The notes: generated from the sequence alone by a model not told the origin. A stretch of 64,000 nt of DNA from Opitutaceae bacterium (GCA_028688225.1 JAQTYQ010000007.1:62001-126000), one strand, 5' to 3'; counted from the stretch's first letter, positions 53,351 through 63,024 are shown. Numbers and translations: made by a program.

Positions 53351-55343
53351 AGGTGGTCAGCAGGCCGTCGATTTCGTTGAAGATCTCGGCGTCCTCGAAC
53401 AGGTTTTGCACGATGGAGCCGGAGGGGCAGGAGGCCACGCACGTGCCGCAGCCCTTGCAGAGCGCCTCGTTGATGTAGGCCTTCTTCTTGTCGGCCAGCA
53501 GCGTGATGGCGCTGTACGGACAGAGCGGGATACAGGACTTGCAGCCGCTGCAATCGGTCTCGACCACGTAGGCGGTGTTCGGCTCCTGCTCCATGTGGCC
53601 CTTGTCGATGAGCGAGAAGGCCTCGGCCGCGGCCGCCCCGGCCTGGGCCACGCTGTCGGGAATGTCCTTCGGCCCCTGGCAGCAGCCGGCGAGGAAGATG
53701 CCGTCGGTGAAGGTGCTCACCGGGGCGAGCTTGGGATGGCGCTCGAGGAACCAGCCCTCGCTGCTGCAGCTCATGTTGAACAGACGGCGGATCCTGTCCG
53801 AATCCGGATGCGGCTCGAGGCCGACCGAGAGCACGACCATGTCCACCGGCACCTTCATGATGCAGTCCAGCATGGTGTCCTCGGCCTGCACGATGAGCCG
53901 GCCGGTGGCGCCGTCGCTGGGGTCGGGGTAGACGTCGGCCACCCGGCCGCGGACGAGGTTGATGCCCTCCTCGGCGATGCGGCAGTAGAATTCCTCCATG
54001 CCCTTCCCGGGCGTGCGCATGTCGATGTAGAAGTTGAAGATCTCGGCCCCGGTGTGCTCGTGGATGAGGTGGGCGAGCTTGAGCGAATACAGGCAGCACA
54101 CGCGCGAGCACCAGCGGTTGGAGTTCTCGTCGCGCGAGCCGACGCAGTGGATGATGGCGACCCGCTTCGGCACCTGGCCGTTGCGCAGGATGATTTCGCC
54201 GCCGGTCGGCCCGCTGGCGTTGACGAGGCGTTCGACCTCCAGCGCGTTATAGACGTTGGGATAAACGCCGTAGCCGTAGTACGGCGTGCGCTTCGCGTCG
54301 AAAATCTGGAAGCCGGTCGCGACGATGATCGTGCCCACGGTGATGTCCTTCAGTTCCTCCCGCTGCTTGAAGTCGATGGCCTTGCGGTCACCACAGGCCT
54401 CGACGCACGTCTTCTTGCACTTGCCGGTTTTGAGCTCGATGCACGTTTCGGGATCGATCAACGCCACCGGCGGGATGGCCTGCGGGAAGGGCAGGTAGAC
54501 GGGCTTGCGCTTGCCGAGGCCGAGATTGAACGCGTCGCGGAACTTCGGCTCCTTGTACACGCATGCCTCCACGCACTCCTGGCAGCCGGTGCACAGGTCC
54601 TCCAGGACGTAACGCGGTTTGCGGCGGACGGTCACCTTGAAGTTGCCGACGTAGCCGTCCACCTTCACGACCTCGGAGTAGCTCCAGAGCGTGATGTTCG
54701 GATGGGAGCCGGCCGCGGCCATTTTCGGCGACAGCACGCACATGGCGCAGTCGAGCGTGGGAAACGTCTTGTCGAACTTGGCCATGTGCCCCCCGATGGT
54801 CGGCTCGCGCTCGACGAGGTAGACCTGCTTGCCGGCGTTGGCGAGGACCAGCGCGGCGTGGATGCCCGCGATGCCGCCGCCCACGACCAGCACGTTCGGG
54901 TTGATCGAGACCTTCTTCACCTCGAGCGGCTTGTGCAGCGGCACGCGCTGGATGGCGGCGCGGGCCAGGGCCATGGCCTTGCGGGTGGCGAGCTGGCGGT
55001 CGGTGTGCACCCACGCGTCGTGCTCGCGGACGTTGACCATCTGGAAGAAGAAGGGATTCAGCCCCCCCCGGCGCGTCGCTTCGCGGAACGTGTGTTCGTG
55101 CAGCAGGGGCGAGCAGGCCGCCACCACGATGCGGTTGAGCCGGTGCTCAATGATGTCCTGCACGATCATCTCCTGGCCCGGGTCGGAGCACATGTACTTG
55201 TAATCGCGCGCGACGACCACGTTGGGCAGCGCGGCGACGTACCTGGCCACCGCCTGCACGTCGACCATGCCGGCGATGTTGGTGCCGCAATGGCAGATGT
55301 AGAATCCGATGCGAACCGGCTCGTGCTTCTTGGGCGTGTACAT
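53349..55343 (-). CDS. hdrA: Heterodisulphide reductase subunit A-like FAD protein (HdrA)
   Basis: A 664-residue FAD and iron-sulphur protein central to electron bifurcation. Features: N-terminal FYICHCGTNIAGMVDV, FAD motif VLVVGGGIAGIHAALVLANA, cluster motifs CAMCVLSPKM, CTGCQECVEACVYKEPKF, CIELKTGKCKKTCVEACG, NADPH-fold region VAIIHCVGSRDENS, and two C-terminal ferredoxin motifs CSGCKSCIPLCPYSAI and CKGCGTCVASCPSGSI. In Hdr systems this subunit splits electrons between ferredoxin and a high-potential acceptor. Three bases separate it from the fused HdrCB gene. Confidence 0.94.
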   Translation of the reverse strand: MYTPKKHEPVRIGFYICHCGTNIAGMVDVQAVARYVAALPNVVVARDYKYMCSDPGQEMIVQDIIEHRLNRIVVAACSPLLHEHTFREATRRGGLNPFFFQMVNVREHDAWVHTDRQLATRKAMALARAAIQRVPLHKPLEVKKVSINPNVLVVGGGIAGIHAALVLANAGKQVYLVEREPTIGGHMAKFDKTFPTLDCAMCVLSPKMAAAGSHPNITLWSYSEVVKVDGYVGNFKVTVRRKPRYVLEDLCTGCQECVEACVYKEPKFRDAFNLGLGKRKPVYLPFPQAIPPVALIDPETCIELKTGKCKKTCVEACGDRKAIDFKQREELKDITVGTIIVATGFQIFDAKRTPYYGYGVYPNVYNALEVERLVNASGPTGGEIILRNGQVPKRVAIIHCVGSRDENSNRWCSRVCCLYSLKLAHLIHEHTGAEIFNFYIDMRTPGKGMEEFYCRIAEEGINLVRGRVADVYPDPSDGATGRLIVQAEDTMLDCIMKVPVDMVVLSVGLEPHPDSDRIRRLFNMSCSSEGWFLERHPKLAPVSTFTDGIFLAGCCQGPKDIPDSVAQAGAAAAEAFSLIDKGHMEQEPNTAYVVETDCSGCKSCIPLCPYSAITLLADKKKAYINEALCKGCGTCVASCPSGSIVQNLFEDAEIFNEIDGLLTT

Positions 55344-55346
55344 GGC

Positions 55347-56552
55347 TCAATCTCCCATGGATTCGGCCAGCAGTTCAGCGACGTCGCGCACGATCATCGG
55401 CTTGTCGTGCGGGATGACTTTGAGGGCATCCTCGAACCGGTAGATCTCATAGGGGCAGGACACCGCCAGGACATCGGCGCCCGTGGCGATGGCCTCTTTC
55501 ACCCGCCGCTCGGACAGCCGCTCCATGCCCTTTTCCTTGAAAAACGTGTCCAGCCACATGCCGCCGCCCCCGCCGCCGCAGCAGATGGAGTTCATGCGGT
55601 TGTGGGTCATCTCGACCAGCTTGGCGCCGGGGATGGCGCGGAGCAGCGCCCGGGGCTCGTCGTACATCCCGGCCCGGCGCCCGAGACAGCACGAATCGTG
55701 GTAGGTGACCGTGTAATTCAGTTTCTTCGTCAGCTTGGGCTTGAGCTGGTCCAGTTTCTCCGCGAGCAGCATATGGGTGTGGTCAACCCGATAGTCGAAG
55801 CCGTACATCGGGTAACGGATGCGGAAGGCGTTGTAGGCGTGCGCGTCGCCGGTGATGAGGCGGTTGAAGCGATACTTCTTGAAGATCTCCATGTTGTAGT
55901 CGGTGAGCGTCTCGAAGAGCCCCGACTCCCAGGTGAGCTGGCCGCAGTCGCCGGCACATTTCTCCTCGTTGCCGAGGATGGCGAAATCGACGCCGAGGGC
56001 GTTGAGCAGTTTCGCCGTCGCGCGACTGTTGTCCTGCCCGCGGCCGTAGTAGGCGGTGTAGCATTCCACGAACCAAAGCACGTCCACCGGGCGCTTGACC
56101 TCCGCCATCACCGGGACCGGGACCCTGGCGGTGGCTTTCCATGCCACGCGTTTGCGTGAGGATTCGCCCATGGGGTTGCCGTAGCGCAGCGTGTTCTGGA
56201 GGGTCTTCTGCAGCTCGGCGGGAATCGCGGGCTGGTGGATGAGGGTTTGCTCCTTCACCAGCGGCAGGAGGATGTCGGAGAGGCGGATGCCGCGCGGGCA
56301 CTTGGTCATGCAAGCATAGCAGGCCACGCAGCGCAGCATGCTGTCGGACTTGAAGACCTCCTCGATCCGGCCGCGGCGCAGCATGTTGATGATGCGGCGC
56401 GGCGGGAAGTCCATGTATTCGCCGTAGGGACAGGTGCCGGCGCAGGTGCCGCACTGAATGCAGGTGAGGATGCGCCGGCCTTCGGGCGTCTGCAGCAAGG
56501 TCTCGATCGTGGCGCCCTTTGTCTCCAGTTCAGGTTCGAGCATGACGGCCAT
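55347..56552 (-). CDS. Fused HdrC-HdrB-like protein (two 4Fe-4S motifs plus CCG domains)
   Basis: A 401-residue fusion of HdrC and HdrB. The N-terminal part has two [4Fe-4S] motifs (CIQCGTCAGTCPYGE and CVACYACMTKCPRG), the C-terminal part two CCG-type domains. The second CCG motif is intact (TYHDSCCLGRRAGMYD and NSICCGGGGGGMWLDTF), the first is degenerate (VECYTAYYGRGQDN, EEKCAGDCGQ), so only one cubane-type cluster of the HdrB pair seems fully preserved. In canonical methanogen HdrB these reduce CoM-S-S-CoB; here the acceptor may be different, and the gene next to etfBAD points to a quinone-linked path. Confidence 0.9.
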   Translation of the reverse strand: MAVMLEPELETKGATIETLLQTPEGRRILTCIQCGTCAGTCPYGEYMDFPPRRIINMLRRGRIEEVFKSDSMLRCVACYACMTKCPRGIRLSDILLPLVKEQTLIHQPAIPAELQKTLQNTLRYGNPMGESSRKRVAWKATARVPVPVMAEVKRPVDVLWFVECYTAYYGRGQDNSRATAKLLNALGVDFAILGNEEKCAGDCGQLTWESGLFETLTDYNMEIFKKYRFNRLITGDAHAYNAFRIRYPMYGFDYRVDHTHMLLAEKLDQLKPKLTKKLNYTVTYHDSCCLGRRAGMYDEPRALLRAIPGAKLVEMTHNRMNSICCGGGGGGMWLDTFFKEKGMERLSERRVKEAIATGADVLAVSCPYEIYRFEDALKVIPHDKPMIVRDVAELLAESMGD

Positions 56553-56615
56553 AGGGGGATCCTTCGTTGCGGCGGGTCAGGGGTATCGGGGCGGTAGACG
56601 GGGCCGGGGGAGGCG

Positions 56616-58604
56616 CTAGATCTCCATTGCTTCGGCCACGAGTTCGGCGAGGTCGCGGACGGCGAGCTTGCCCTCGGTGCCGGTGGTCTTGAGGGCGTCG
56701 CGGAACATCGCGATGTCCTTGGGGCAGGCAACGACCAGGGTGGGCACGTCGGCCAGGGCGGCCGCCTCGCGGATGCGGTTCTCGGCCGGGCGCTCGGCGA
56801 TCTTCTCGGTGTCCTCCATCCAGATGCGTCCGCCGCCGGCGCCGCAGCAGTAGCTGTGGTCGCGGTTGCGCGGCAGCTCGACGACCTCGAGGCCGAGTGC
56901 CCGCAGGACGCGGCGTGGCGGGTCATAGACGCCGTTGTACCGGCCGAGGTAGCACGGGTCGTGGTAGGTCACGCGGCCCGCCAGCTGCTTCTTCAGCGGC
57001 AGCCGGCCGGCCTGGAGCAGGTCGTCGAGCACCTCGGTGTAGTGTTTCACCGGCACGCGGTTCCCGTTCCACGCGTACTCGTGCCTGAGCGCGTTGAGTG
57101 TATGCGGATCGGTGGTGACGATGGCCTGGAACCGGGCCTTGGCGAAGGCCTGCTGGTTTTTCTCCCGCAGCATCTCGAACAGGCCCTCCTCGCCCACGCG
57201 GCGGACGTCGTTGCCGGCGTTGCGCTCCGCCTCGTAGAGCAGGCCGAAGTCGAGGCCGGCCCGGGCGAAGATCTGCGCCGTCTTGCGGGTGATCTCCTCG
57301 CAGCGCGGATCGTAGGAGGCGTAGTCGCCGACGAACCAGAGGTACTCCACCGGCTCCTTGCGGGCGTCCTTGATCTTGAGCCCGGAGGCCTGGACCCAGC
57401 GGGCGCGCATCCGGTCGGACTTGCCGAAGGAGTTCCCGTAGCGGGTGAGGTTCGCGAGCATGTCCTGCACCGTGCGCGGCACCGCCCCCTGGCTCACGAG
57501 CTGGCGGCGGAGCATGACGATGAGCGGCACCTGCTCGTTCCACACCGCGCAGCGGTTCATGCAGGCGAGGCAGGTGGTGCAGGCCCACAGCTCGGCCTCG
57601 GAGATCACCCCGCCGATGAGCGCCGGCCGGCCGTCGCCGTTGCCGGCCAGGCCCGTCTGCATCATGTGGCGCTTGAGCTTTTGGACGATCTGCTGCGGCT
57701 CCAGCGGATAGCCGGACGTGGTGGCCGGGCACGCGCGGTCGCAACGGCCGCATTCGGCGCAGGAGAAACCGCTGAACAGCTGCTTCCAGGTGAGCTCCTC
57801 CCATTTTGCCGCGCCGGCGGTGAGGTCGTCCTTCGCGCCGGGAACCGCGAGGTCGCCGACCGGCCGGATGGGGGCGTCGCTGAAGAAGACGTTGAAGGGC
57901 GAGGCGAGGAGGTGGAGGTGCTTCGAGTAGGGCAGGTAGACGAGGAAGCCGAGCACGACCACCATGTGCAGCCACCACATGCCGGTCGCGAGCGAGTGCG
58001 CGCCGGCGTGCGACAGGCCGGCGAAGGCCGGCGCCAGCAGGCGGCCGAACGGAGTCCAGGCGCCGCCCTGGCCGCCCTCGGCTACGACCCGGAAGGCGGC
58101 GAGGAAGAGCGTGCTCAGCATCAGCACCCCGATGAGCGCGAGGATGAGGTTGGCGTCGAAGCTCAGGTGGAGGTGCGGCGGCGGCGCGAACAGGCGGCGC
58201 GCCACGGCGACGATCAGCGAGATCAGCACCAGCACCGAAAAGACGTCCAGGAAGAGCGCGGCCGGGCCCACGGCGTCCGGGAAGGGCAGGGGCAGGACCG
58301 GGATGAGCCCGCGCACCAGCGCCCAGTTGAAGCACACCACATAGACCACGAAGCCCCAGAAGATCAGGAAATGCGGCAGGCCGATGCTGCGCTCATTGAA
58401 CAGGCGCGGCTGGAGCAGCACGTGCTTCAGCATATGCCCGAGCCGGCGGACGGGCCGGTCGAACCGGTTCTCGAAGCGGCCGCGGCGCACCAGGCCGACA
58501 AGCTGCCAGACGCGCCAGCCGAAGACACCGAAGGCCACGATGGTCAGGCCCCACAAAATTCCCCTCCCCGGCAAGCCCAGCACCGAGATCTCAACGGGAT
58601 TCAT
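56616..58604 (-). CDS. Membrane Fe-S oxidoreductase: Etf:quinone oxidoreductase-like (EMO/EtfD)
   Basis: A 662-residue protein. The N-terminal 250 residues contain about five membrane helices of NarI-like cytochrome b type, with His residues in LPHFLIFWGF and GMWWLHMVVVLGFLVYLPYS positioned to bind haem b. The cytoplasmic part has two [4Fe-4S] motifs (CAECGRCDRACPATTSG and CTTCLACMNRCAVW) and CCG domains, the second of which is intact (TYHDPCYLGRYNGVYDPPRR, HSYCCGAGGGRIWMEDT). This layout is that of the Etf:(mena)quinone oxidoreductases found next to etfAB in anaerobes. It lies six bases after etfA, passing electrons between Etf and quinone. Confidence 0.92.
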   Translation of the reverse strand: MNPVEISVLGLPGRGILWGLTIVAFGVFGWRVWQLVGLVRRGRFENRFDRPVRRLGHMLKHVLLQPRLFNERSIGLPHFLIFWGFVVYVVCFNWALVRGLIPVLPLPFPDAVGPAALFLDVFSVLVLISLIVAVARRLFAPPPHLHLSFDANLILALIGVLMLSTLFLAAFRVVAEGGQGGAWTPFGRLLAPAFAGLSHAGAHSLATGMWWLHMVVVLGFLVYLPYSKHLHLLASPFNVFFSDAPIRPVGDLAVPGAKDDLTAGAAKWEELTWKQLFSGFSCAECGRCDRACPATTSGYPLEPQQIVQKLKRHMMQTGLAGNGDGRPALIGGVISEAELWACTTCLACMNRCAVWNEQVPLIVMLRRQLVSQGAVPRTVQDMLANLTRYGNSFGKSDRMRARWVQASGLKIKDARKEPVEYLWFVGDYASYDPRCEEITRKTAQIFARAGLDFGLLYEAERNAGNDVRRVGEEGLFEMLREKNQQAFAKARFQAIVTTDPHTLNALRHEYAWNGNRVPVKHYTEVLDDLLQAGRLPLKKQLAGRVTYHDPCYLGRYNGVYDPPRRVLRALGLEVVELPRNRDHSYCCGAGGGRIWMEDTEKIAERPAENRIREAAALADVPTLVVACPKDIAMFRDALKTTGTEGKLAVRDLAELVAEAMEI

Positions 58605-58610
58605 GGGGGT

Positions 58611-59582
58611 TCAACCTTTCCGGGCCTGGATTTTTTCGGTGAGCAGCGGCAGCAGTTCCACGGCGTCGCCCACGACGCCGTAATGCGCGCCGTCGAAGAT
58701 GGGCGCCTTCGGGTCGGTGTTGACGGCGATGATGCACTCGGAGTTCTGCATCCCATCCCAGTGCTCCGGCGCCCCGCTGATGCCGAAGGCGAGGTAGACC
58801 CGCGGCTTCACGGACATGCCGGACTTGCCCACCTGCCGGCTCAACGGCAGCCAGCCTTGGTCGATCACCGGGCGCGAGGCGCACACGGCGCCGCCGAGCT
58901 TCCGGGCGAGTTCCTCCGCCAACTGGATGTTGTCCGCCGACTGGATGCCGCGGCCGACGGCCACCAGCACGGTCTGCTTGGTGATGTCGACGTCGCCGGT
59001 TTCCGGCTCGACGAACTGCTGGAAGATGACCTTGGCCGCGGGGACCGGCACGGCCAGTTTCTCCACCGGCGGCGTCCGGTCGCTCCGGCCGGGATCGGCC
59101 GGGAAGGCGCCAGGATAGACGCTGACGATGCCGCGGGCGCCCGCCAGCTTCACGTCCGAGAGGATCTTTCCGCCGAAGAGCTGGCTGGTGAGCACCAGCG
59201 CATCGCCTTCGACGCGGGCGCCCTTGCAGAAATTGACAAACGGCAGCTGCGTCCGGGCCGACAGCCGCGCGCCCAGGCCGAAGGAGACGTTGGTGCCGCC
59301 CAGCAGTACCAGCGCCGCCTGCTTCTGCGCCATGATCTGCTGCAGCACGCCGATGGCCGCGTCGGCCGAGGGTTGCTCGAGGGCGGGGTCGTCCACCACC
59401 AGCACGCTGTCGGCGGCGCCCAGGCGGGCGGCCAGGCCCGCGCCGTCCCGGCCCAGCACCACCGCGTGGACCGGGCCCTTCAGCGCCTCGGACAGTTTGC
59501 GGGCGGCGCCCAACATCTCGAACGTGATGTCTGCCACCGCGCCCCGGAGGTGCTCGACCAAGACCAGGATTCCTGTGCTCAT
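58611..59582 (-). CDS. etfA: Electron transfer flavoprotein subunit alpha
   Basis: A 323-residue FAD-binding subunit. The N-terminal domain begins ILVLVEHLRGAVADITFEML. The C-terminal FAD domain has VLVAVGRGIQSADNIQLAEE, GAVCASRPVIDQGWLPLSRQ, VGKSGMSVKPRVYLAFGISG and CIIAVNTDPKAPIFDGAHYG, all hallmarks of EtfA. The residues after the QVGKSG motif fit ordinary Etf. Pairs with etfB (20 bases upstream) and the membrane oxidoreductase gene downstream. Confidence 0.95.
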   Translation of the reverse strand: MSTGILVLVEHLRGAVADITFEMLGAARKLSEALKGPVHAVVLGRDGAGLAARLGAADSVLVVDDPALEQPSADAAIGVLQQIMAQKQAALVLLGGTNVSFGLGARLSARTQLPFVNFCKGARVEGDALVLTSQLFGGKILSDVKLAGARGIVSVYPGAFPADPGRSDRTPPVEKLAVPVPAAKVIFQQFVEPETGDVDITKQTVLVAVGRGIQSADNIQLAEELARKLGGAVCASRPVIDQGWLPLSRQVGKSGMSVKPRVYLAFGISGAPEHWDGMQNSECIIAVNTDPKAPIFDGAHYGVVGDAVELLPLLTEKIQARKG

Positions 59583-59602
59583 GTTTCGGGGTGGGTTGAA
59601 GG

Positions 59603-60376
59603 CTAGATGCCGCGTTCGGCAAGCAGGGTGGCGATGCGGGTGGCGACCTCTTCCGGCGGGCCCTCCAGCATCTCGGCCCGGCCGGTGGCTTCCGGTTTGT
59701 ACATGCGCTGCAGATCGAGGGCCGCGGCGGGCTCGGGCGCTGCGACGGCCGCCGTTTCGATCTTGGCCGCTTTCATCGCGGCGCGCACTTTGGCCACGGG
59801 CACGTAGCGCGGCGGCTTGTCGGCGGACTGGATGCCCAGCACGGCGGGCAGCGGCACCTCGAACCGGCCGCGGAGCCCCCCGGAGAACTCCTTGAGGGCG
59901 GTCACCTTGCCGTCCGCCAGCGCGACGCTGCAGACCACGCCGAGGAAGGGTAGGTGCAGCAACTCGGCCAGATAGGCGGCCACTTCGCCCTCCAGGTCGT
60001 CGATCGCCTGGGAGCCGGGCAGGATCAGCGTGTCGGCGGCTGGCGGGGCGGGCAGGGAGGCGAAGTACGCTGCAAACGTCTTGGCGGTGGCGACGGTGCC
60101 GAGAGCGGCCTGGTCCACGGGAATCTTCACCGCCCGGTCCGCCCCCTTGGCGAGGGCGGTGAACAGGGTGTCGTCCACCTCCGGCGCGTCCAGCGCGACG
60201 GCGGTGACGGTGCCGCCGCACTTTTCCTTCAACAGCAGCGCCTGCTCCAACGCATGTTCGTCAGGGTCGTTGAGCTTGAACCGGAGGTATTCGGCGTCCA
60301 ACGAATGGTTGTCGGCGGCGACGTTCAGTTCCTCGACCGTATCGGGCACCATTTTCAGCAGCACGTATAAGTTCAT
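59603..60376 (-). CDS. etfB: Electron transfer flavoprotein subunit beta
   Basis: A 257-residue subunit with MNLYVLLKMVPDTVEELNVA, LRFKLNDPDEHALEQALLLK, VTAVALDAPEVDDTLFTALA, KGADRAVKI and PLPAVLGIQSADKPPRYVPV, the EtfB pattern including the loop region near GSQAIDDLEGEVAAYLAELL. Bifurcating and non-bifurcating Etf forms differ in residues around the FAD and NAD sites; the presence of a dedicated membrane oxidoreductase suggests quinone-linked electron flow, but I cannot tell from sequence alone if this Etf itself bifurcates. First gene of the etf-hdr-mvh operon. Confidence 0.95.
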   Translation of the reverse strand: MNLYVLLKMVPDTVEELNVAADNHSLDAEYLRFKLNDPDEHALEQALLLKEKCGGTVTAVALDAPEVDDTLFTALAKGADRAVKIPVDQAALGTVATAKTFAAYFASLPAPPAADTLILPGSQAIDDLEGEVAAYLAELLHLPFLGVVCSVALADGKVTALKEFSGGLRGRFEVPLPAVLGIQSADKPPRYVPVAKVRAAMKAAKIETAAVAAPEPAAALDLQRMYKPEATGRAEMLEGPPEEVATRIATLLAERGI

Positions 60377-60654
60377 ATGCTGAACGGGGTTCCTTGGTTG
60401 GCTGGGGACACCTCGCCGGTCGAAAGCAGAGCAGCGAGGCGCTACTCGCTTATCTCAAGCCGCGCTCTATCCGTCAAATTTCCGCGAACTGACTTGGCGT
60501 TAAGAAGTCGGGCACTGCATTCATAAACCGAAACTAATAAGCGATGGGAGCGGCGCGCGTAGTTCAGCCCCTGGGTCCAGCCGTTTTTTGCCGCTGCGAA
60601 AACGCGCCGGATGAGTGGCGGGCGTGTTGCCGCGCGCGGCATCCAATGAAAGGC
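60377..60654. promoter_or_regulatory. Intergenic region upstream of the etf-hdr-mvh operon
   Basis: A 278-base gap between hypF and etfB, both on the minus strand. It should carry the promoter of the long operon, but I find no clear -35/-10 or -24/-12 match. No coding sequence supported. Confidence 0.4.
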
Positions 60655-63024
60655 CTATACGTGGCCGGATCGGGCGGTTGACACCGACGTGATGCCCCAC
60701 AACGCGCCGAGAGCCTGGCCGGCCGACAGTCCCCCGTCGTTGGGCGGCAGATCGCGGTGGCAGAGAACATTGAACCCGGCCGCCTGAAGTTGGTGGCAAG
60801 TTGCGTCGAGAAGGCGCACATTCTGGAAACAGCCCCCGCTGAGGACCACGGTTTCAATACCGATCCGGGCCGCCAGATCCGCCGCGCTCCGGGCCAGGGC
60901 TTGGTGGAAACGGGCGGCCATCAGCGACGGGTCGTCCGTCGCCCCGGATTGCACCAAGGCCGCCACCATCGGGCGCCAGTCGACCTGCCATGTCCCTTCC
61001 TTGTCCGGCGCCGTGATGGGTAGGATCAAGCCGGCTTCTTTTTGCGGTGCGGGGTCGGCGGCGAACTCCAATTCCATCGCCGCCTGGCCCTCAAACGTGC
61101 AGCGGGTGCGCAGCCCGAGCAGCGCCGCCACTCCGTCGAAAAGCCGGCCAACACTGGTCGTGAGGGGCGATTGAACTCCGTGATCGAGCATCGACTGCAG
61201 GACTGATTTCTCGCCGTCGCGAAAACCCAGCGACGAGGCCGGCGGTCCAAGGCGCGCAGCATCCCCGCCAAACAGATCGTGCAGGAGGCCGAGGGCGCTT
61301 CGCCGCGGCTCGCGCACGGCGGCTTCCCCGCCTGGCAACCGAAACGGCCGCAGGTGGGCCACCCGGCGCGCCGTCCGCCGCGCGCGGTCGACCACGATGA
61401 ATTCACCGCCCCAGATGGTGCCGTCCGGACCGTGGCCGGTGCCGTCCCAAGCCACGCCCAGCACCCGTTCCGGTCCGCCGCCATGCTCCAGCAGGCAGGC
61501 GAGGATATGCGCGAGATGATGCTGCACGGTCACCACCGGCAGCCCCAGACTCCGGGCAAAATGGGTCGAGGCGTAATCGGGATGTGCGTCGCAAACCACG
61601 CGGACCGGCCGGCCGTGGTAGAGTGCGGTGAGCAGGGTCACGGTCCGGCGAAAGGCCTCCAGGGAGATCGGATTGGACAGATCGCCGATGTGCGGACTCA
61701 GCACCAGGCTCGTGCCCGCCGTCACCGCGATCGTGTTCTTCATGTGCCCGCCGACGCAGAGCAGCGGCTCCGCAGCCGCGGTGTCCCCGGGCAGGCGGAA
61801 GGGCGTCGGGGCAAAACCGCGCGCCCGGCGCAACATCACCGGGCCGCTGGCCGCCCGCCGCATCACCGAATCGTCGACCGGCCGGGCAATCGGCCGGTTG
61901 TGCACGAGGAAGAGATCGGCGATCGCCCCGAGCCGCTGCCGGGCCTCGTCGTTGTCCGTGCACAGCGGCTCCTCCGAGAGGTTGCCGCTGGTGGCGACCA
62001 GCGGACGGCCGACGGCGGCCAGCAACAGCGTGTGCAGCGGCGTATAGGGCAGGAGCGCGCCGATCCACGGGTTGCCCGGTGCCACCGCGGCCGCCGGCGG
62101 CGCCCCCGCCCGGCGCCGCACCAACACGATCGGCGCCGCGGCGCTGGTCAGCCAGCGCTCGTCGTCAGCGCTGATCTCGGTGGCCACGCGCAGCGCCGCG
62201 AGCGAAGGGAACATCACGGCCAGCGGTTTTTCCTCGCGGTGCTTGCGGAGGCGGAGTTCGCGGACCGCCGCGTCGTTGGCGGCGTCCACCATCAGATGGA
62301 ATCCACCCAAACCCTTGACCGCCACGATCCGGCCGGCGCGCAGCGCGCCGGCCGACGCGGCGATGGCAGCGGCGCGGGTGGAGAGCACCTGGCCGGCCGC
62401 GTCTTGCAACTCCACCTGCGGCCCGCACGCCGGGCAGGCGTTGGGTTGGGCGTGATAGCGCCGGTCGGCCGGATTGTCGTATTCGCGGCGGCACGCCGGG
62501 CACATGGCAAACTCCGCCATGGTCGTACGCGGCCGGTCGTAGGGCAGCTCCCGCAGGATCGAGTAGCGCGGCCCGCAATTCGTGCAATTGATGAACGGGT
62601 AGGCGTGCCGGCGGTCGCCCGGATCGGCGAACTCGCGCCGGCAGTCGTCGCACAACGCCAGGTCCGGCGTGACCGCCGCGGTGCGCGCCATCTCGTCAGC
62701 CGCGCTGGCGAGAATCAGAAAACCCGCCTCCGGCGCGGCAGGCAGATCCGGGATTTCTCCGGCCGGATGTTCCCGCACGGAAGTGATGCGGGCGGCCGGC
62801 GGCGGTTCCGTCCGCAGCGCGGCGACAAAGCCGGCGACCGCGTCGCGGGGACCGGCGACCCGGATGGTCACGCCGCGGCCGTCGTTCCGCACCCAGCCGC
62901 GCACGCCGGTGCGCGCAGCCAGCCGCGCGACAAAAGGCCGGAATCCGACGCCCTGTACCGTTCCCTCGATCTCCAGCAGGCGGTCCGCCAGGGGTAGGGC
63001 AGTGCCATCGGCCGTCGGGGGCAT
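60655..63024 (-). CDS. hypF: Carbamoyltransferase HypF
   Basis: A 789-residue maturation enzyme that makes the carbamoyl precursor for the cyanide ligands of the NiFe site. Domains in order: acylphosphatase (EIEGTVQGVGFRPFVARLAA), two zinc-finger motifs (CDDCRREFADPGDRRHAYPF with CTNCGPRYS; CPACRREYDNPADRR with CPACGPQVEL), YrdC-like domain (KGLGGFHLMVDAANDAAVRE) and the Kae1-like carbamoyltransferase domain with VWDGTGHGPDGTIWGGEF, HHLAHILACLLEHG and GGCFQNVRLLDATCHQLQ. Length is typical. It follows hypB (three bases after it) and precedes the etf operon. Confidence 0.96.
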   Translation of the reverse strand: MPPTADGTALPLADRLLEIEGTVQGVGFRPFVARLAARTGVRGWVRNDGRGVTIRVAGPRDAVAGFVAALRTEPPPAARITSVREHPAGEIPDLPAAPEAGFLILASAADEMARTAAVTPDLALCDDCRREFADPGDRRHAYPFINCTNCGPRYSILRELPYDRPRTTMAEFAMCPACRREYDNPADRRYHAQPNACPACGPQVELQDAAGQVLSTRAAAIAASAGALRAGRIVAVKGLGGFHLMVDAANDAAVRELRLRKHREEKPLAVMFPSLAALRVATEISADDERWLTSAAAPIVLVRRRAGAPPAAAVAPGNPWIGALLPYTPLHTLLLAAVGRPLVATSGNLSEEPLCTDNDEARQRLGAIADLFLVHNRPIARPVDDSVMRRAASGPVMLRRARGFAPTPFRLPGDTAAAEPLLCVGGHMKNTIAVTAGTSLVLSPHIGDLSNPISLEAFRRTVTLLTALYHGRPVRVVCDAHPDYASTHFARSLGLPVVTVQHHLAHILACLLEHGGGPERVLGVAWDGTGHGPDGTIWGGEFIVVDRARRTARRVAHLRPFRLPGGEAAVREPRRSALGLLHDLFGGDAARLGPPASSLGFRDGEKSVLQSMLDHGVQSPLTTSVGRLFDGVAALLGLRTRCTFEGQAAMELEFAADPAPQKEAGLILPITAPDKEGTWQVDWRPMVAALVQSGATDDPSLMAARFHQALARSAADLAARIGIETVVLSGGCFQNVRLLDATCHQLQAAGFNVLCHRDLPPNDGGLSAGQALGALWGITSVSTARSGHV

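Noticed and set aside
55347-58604. Glycolate or lactate oxidase Fe-S subunits (GlcF/LldE-like) for the CCG proteins
   Set aside because: GlcF-type proteins lack the cytochrome b domain and would be next to FAD-binding GlcD/LldF genes. Here the neighbours are etfAB and hdrA.
60377-60654. A sigma-54 promoter for the etf-hdr-mvh operon
   Set aside because: No GG-N10-GC arrangement with adequate flanking match was found on the minus strand in this gap.
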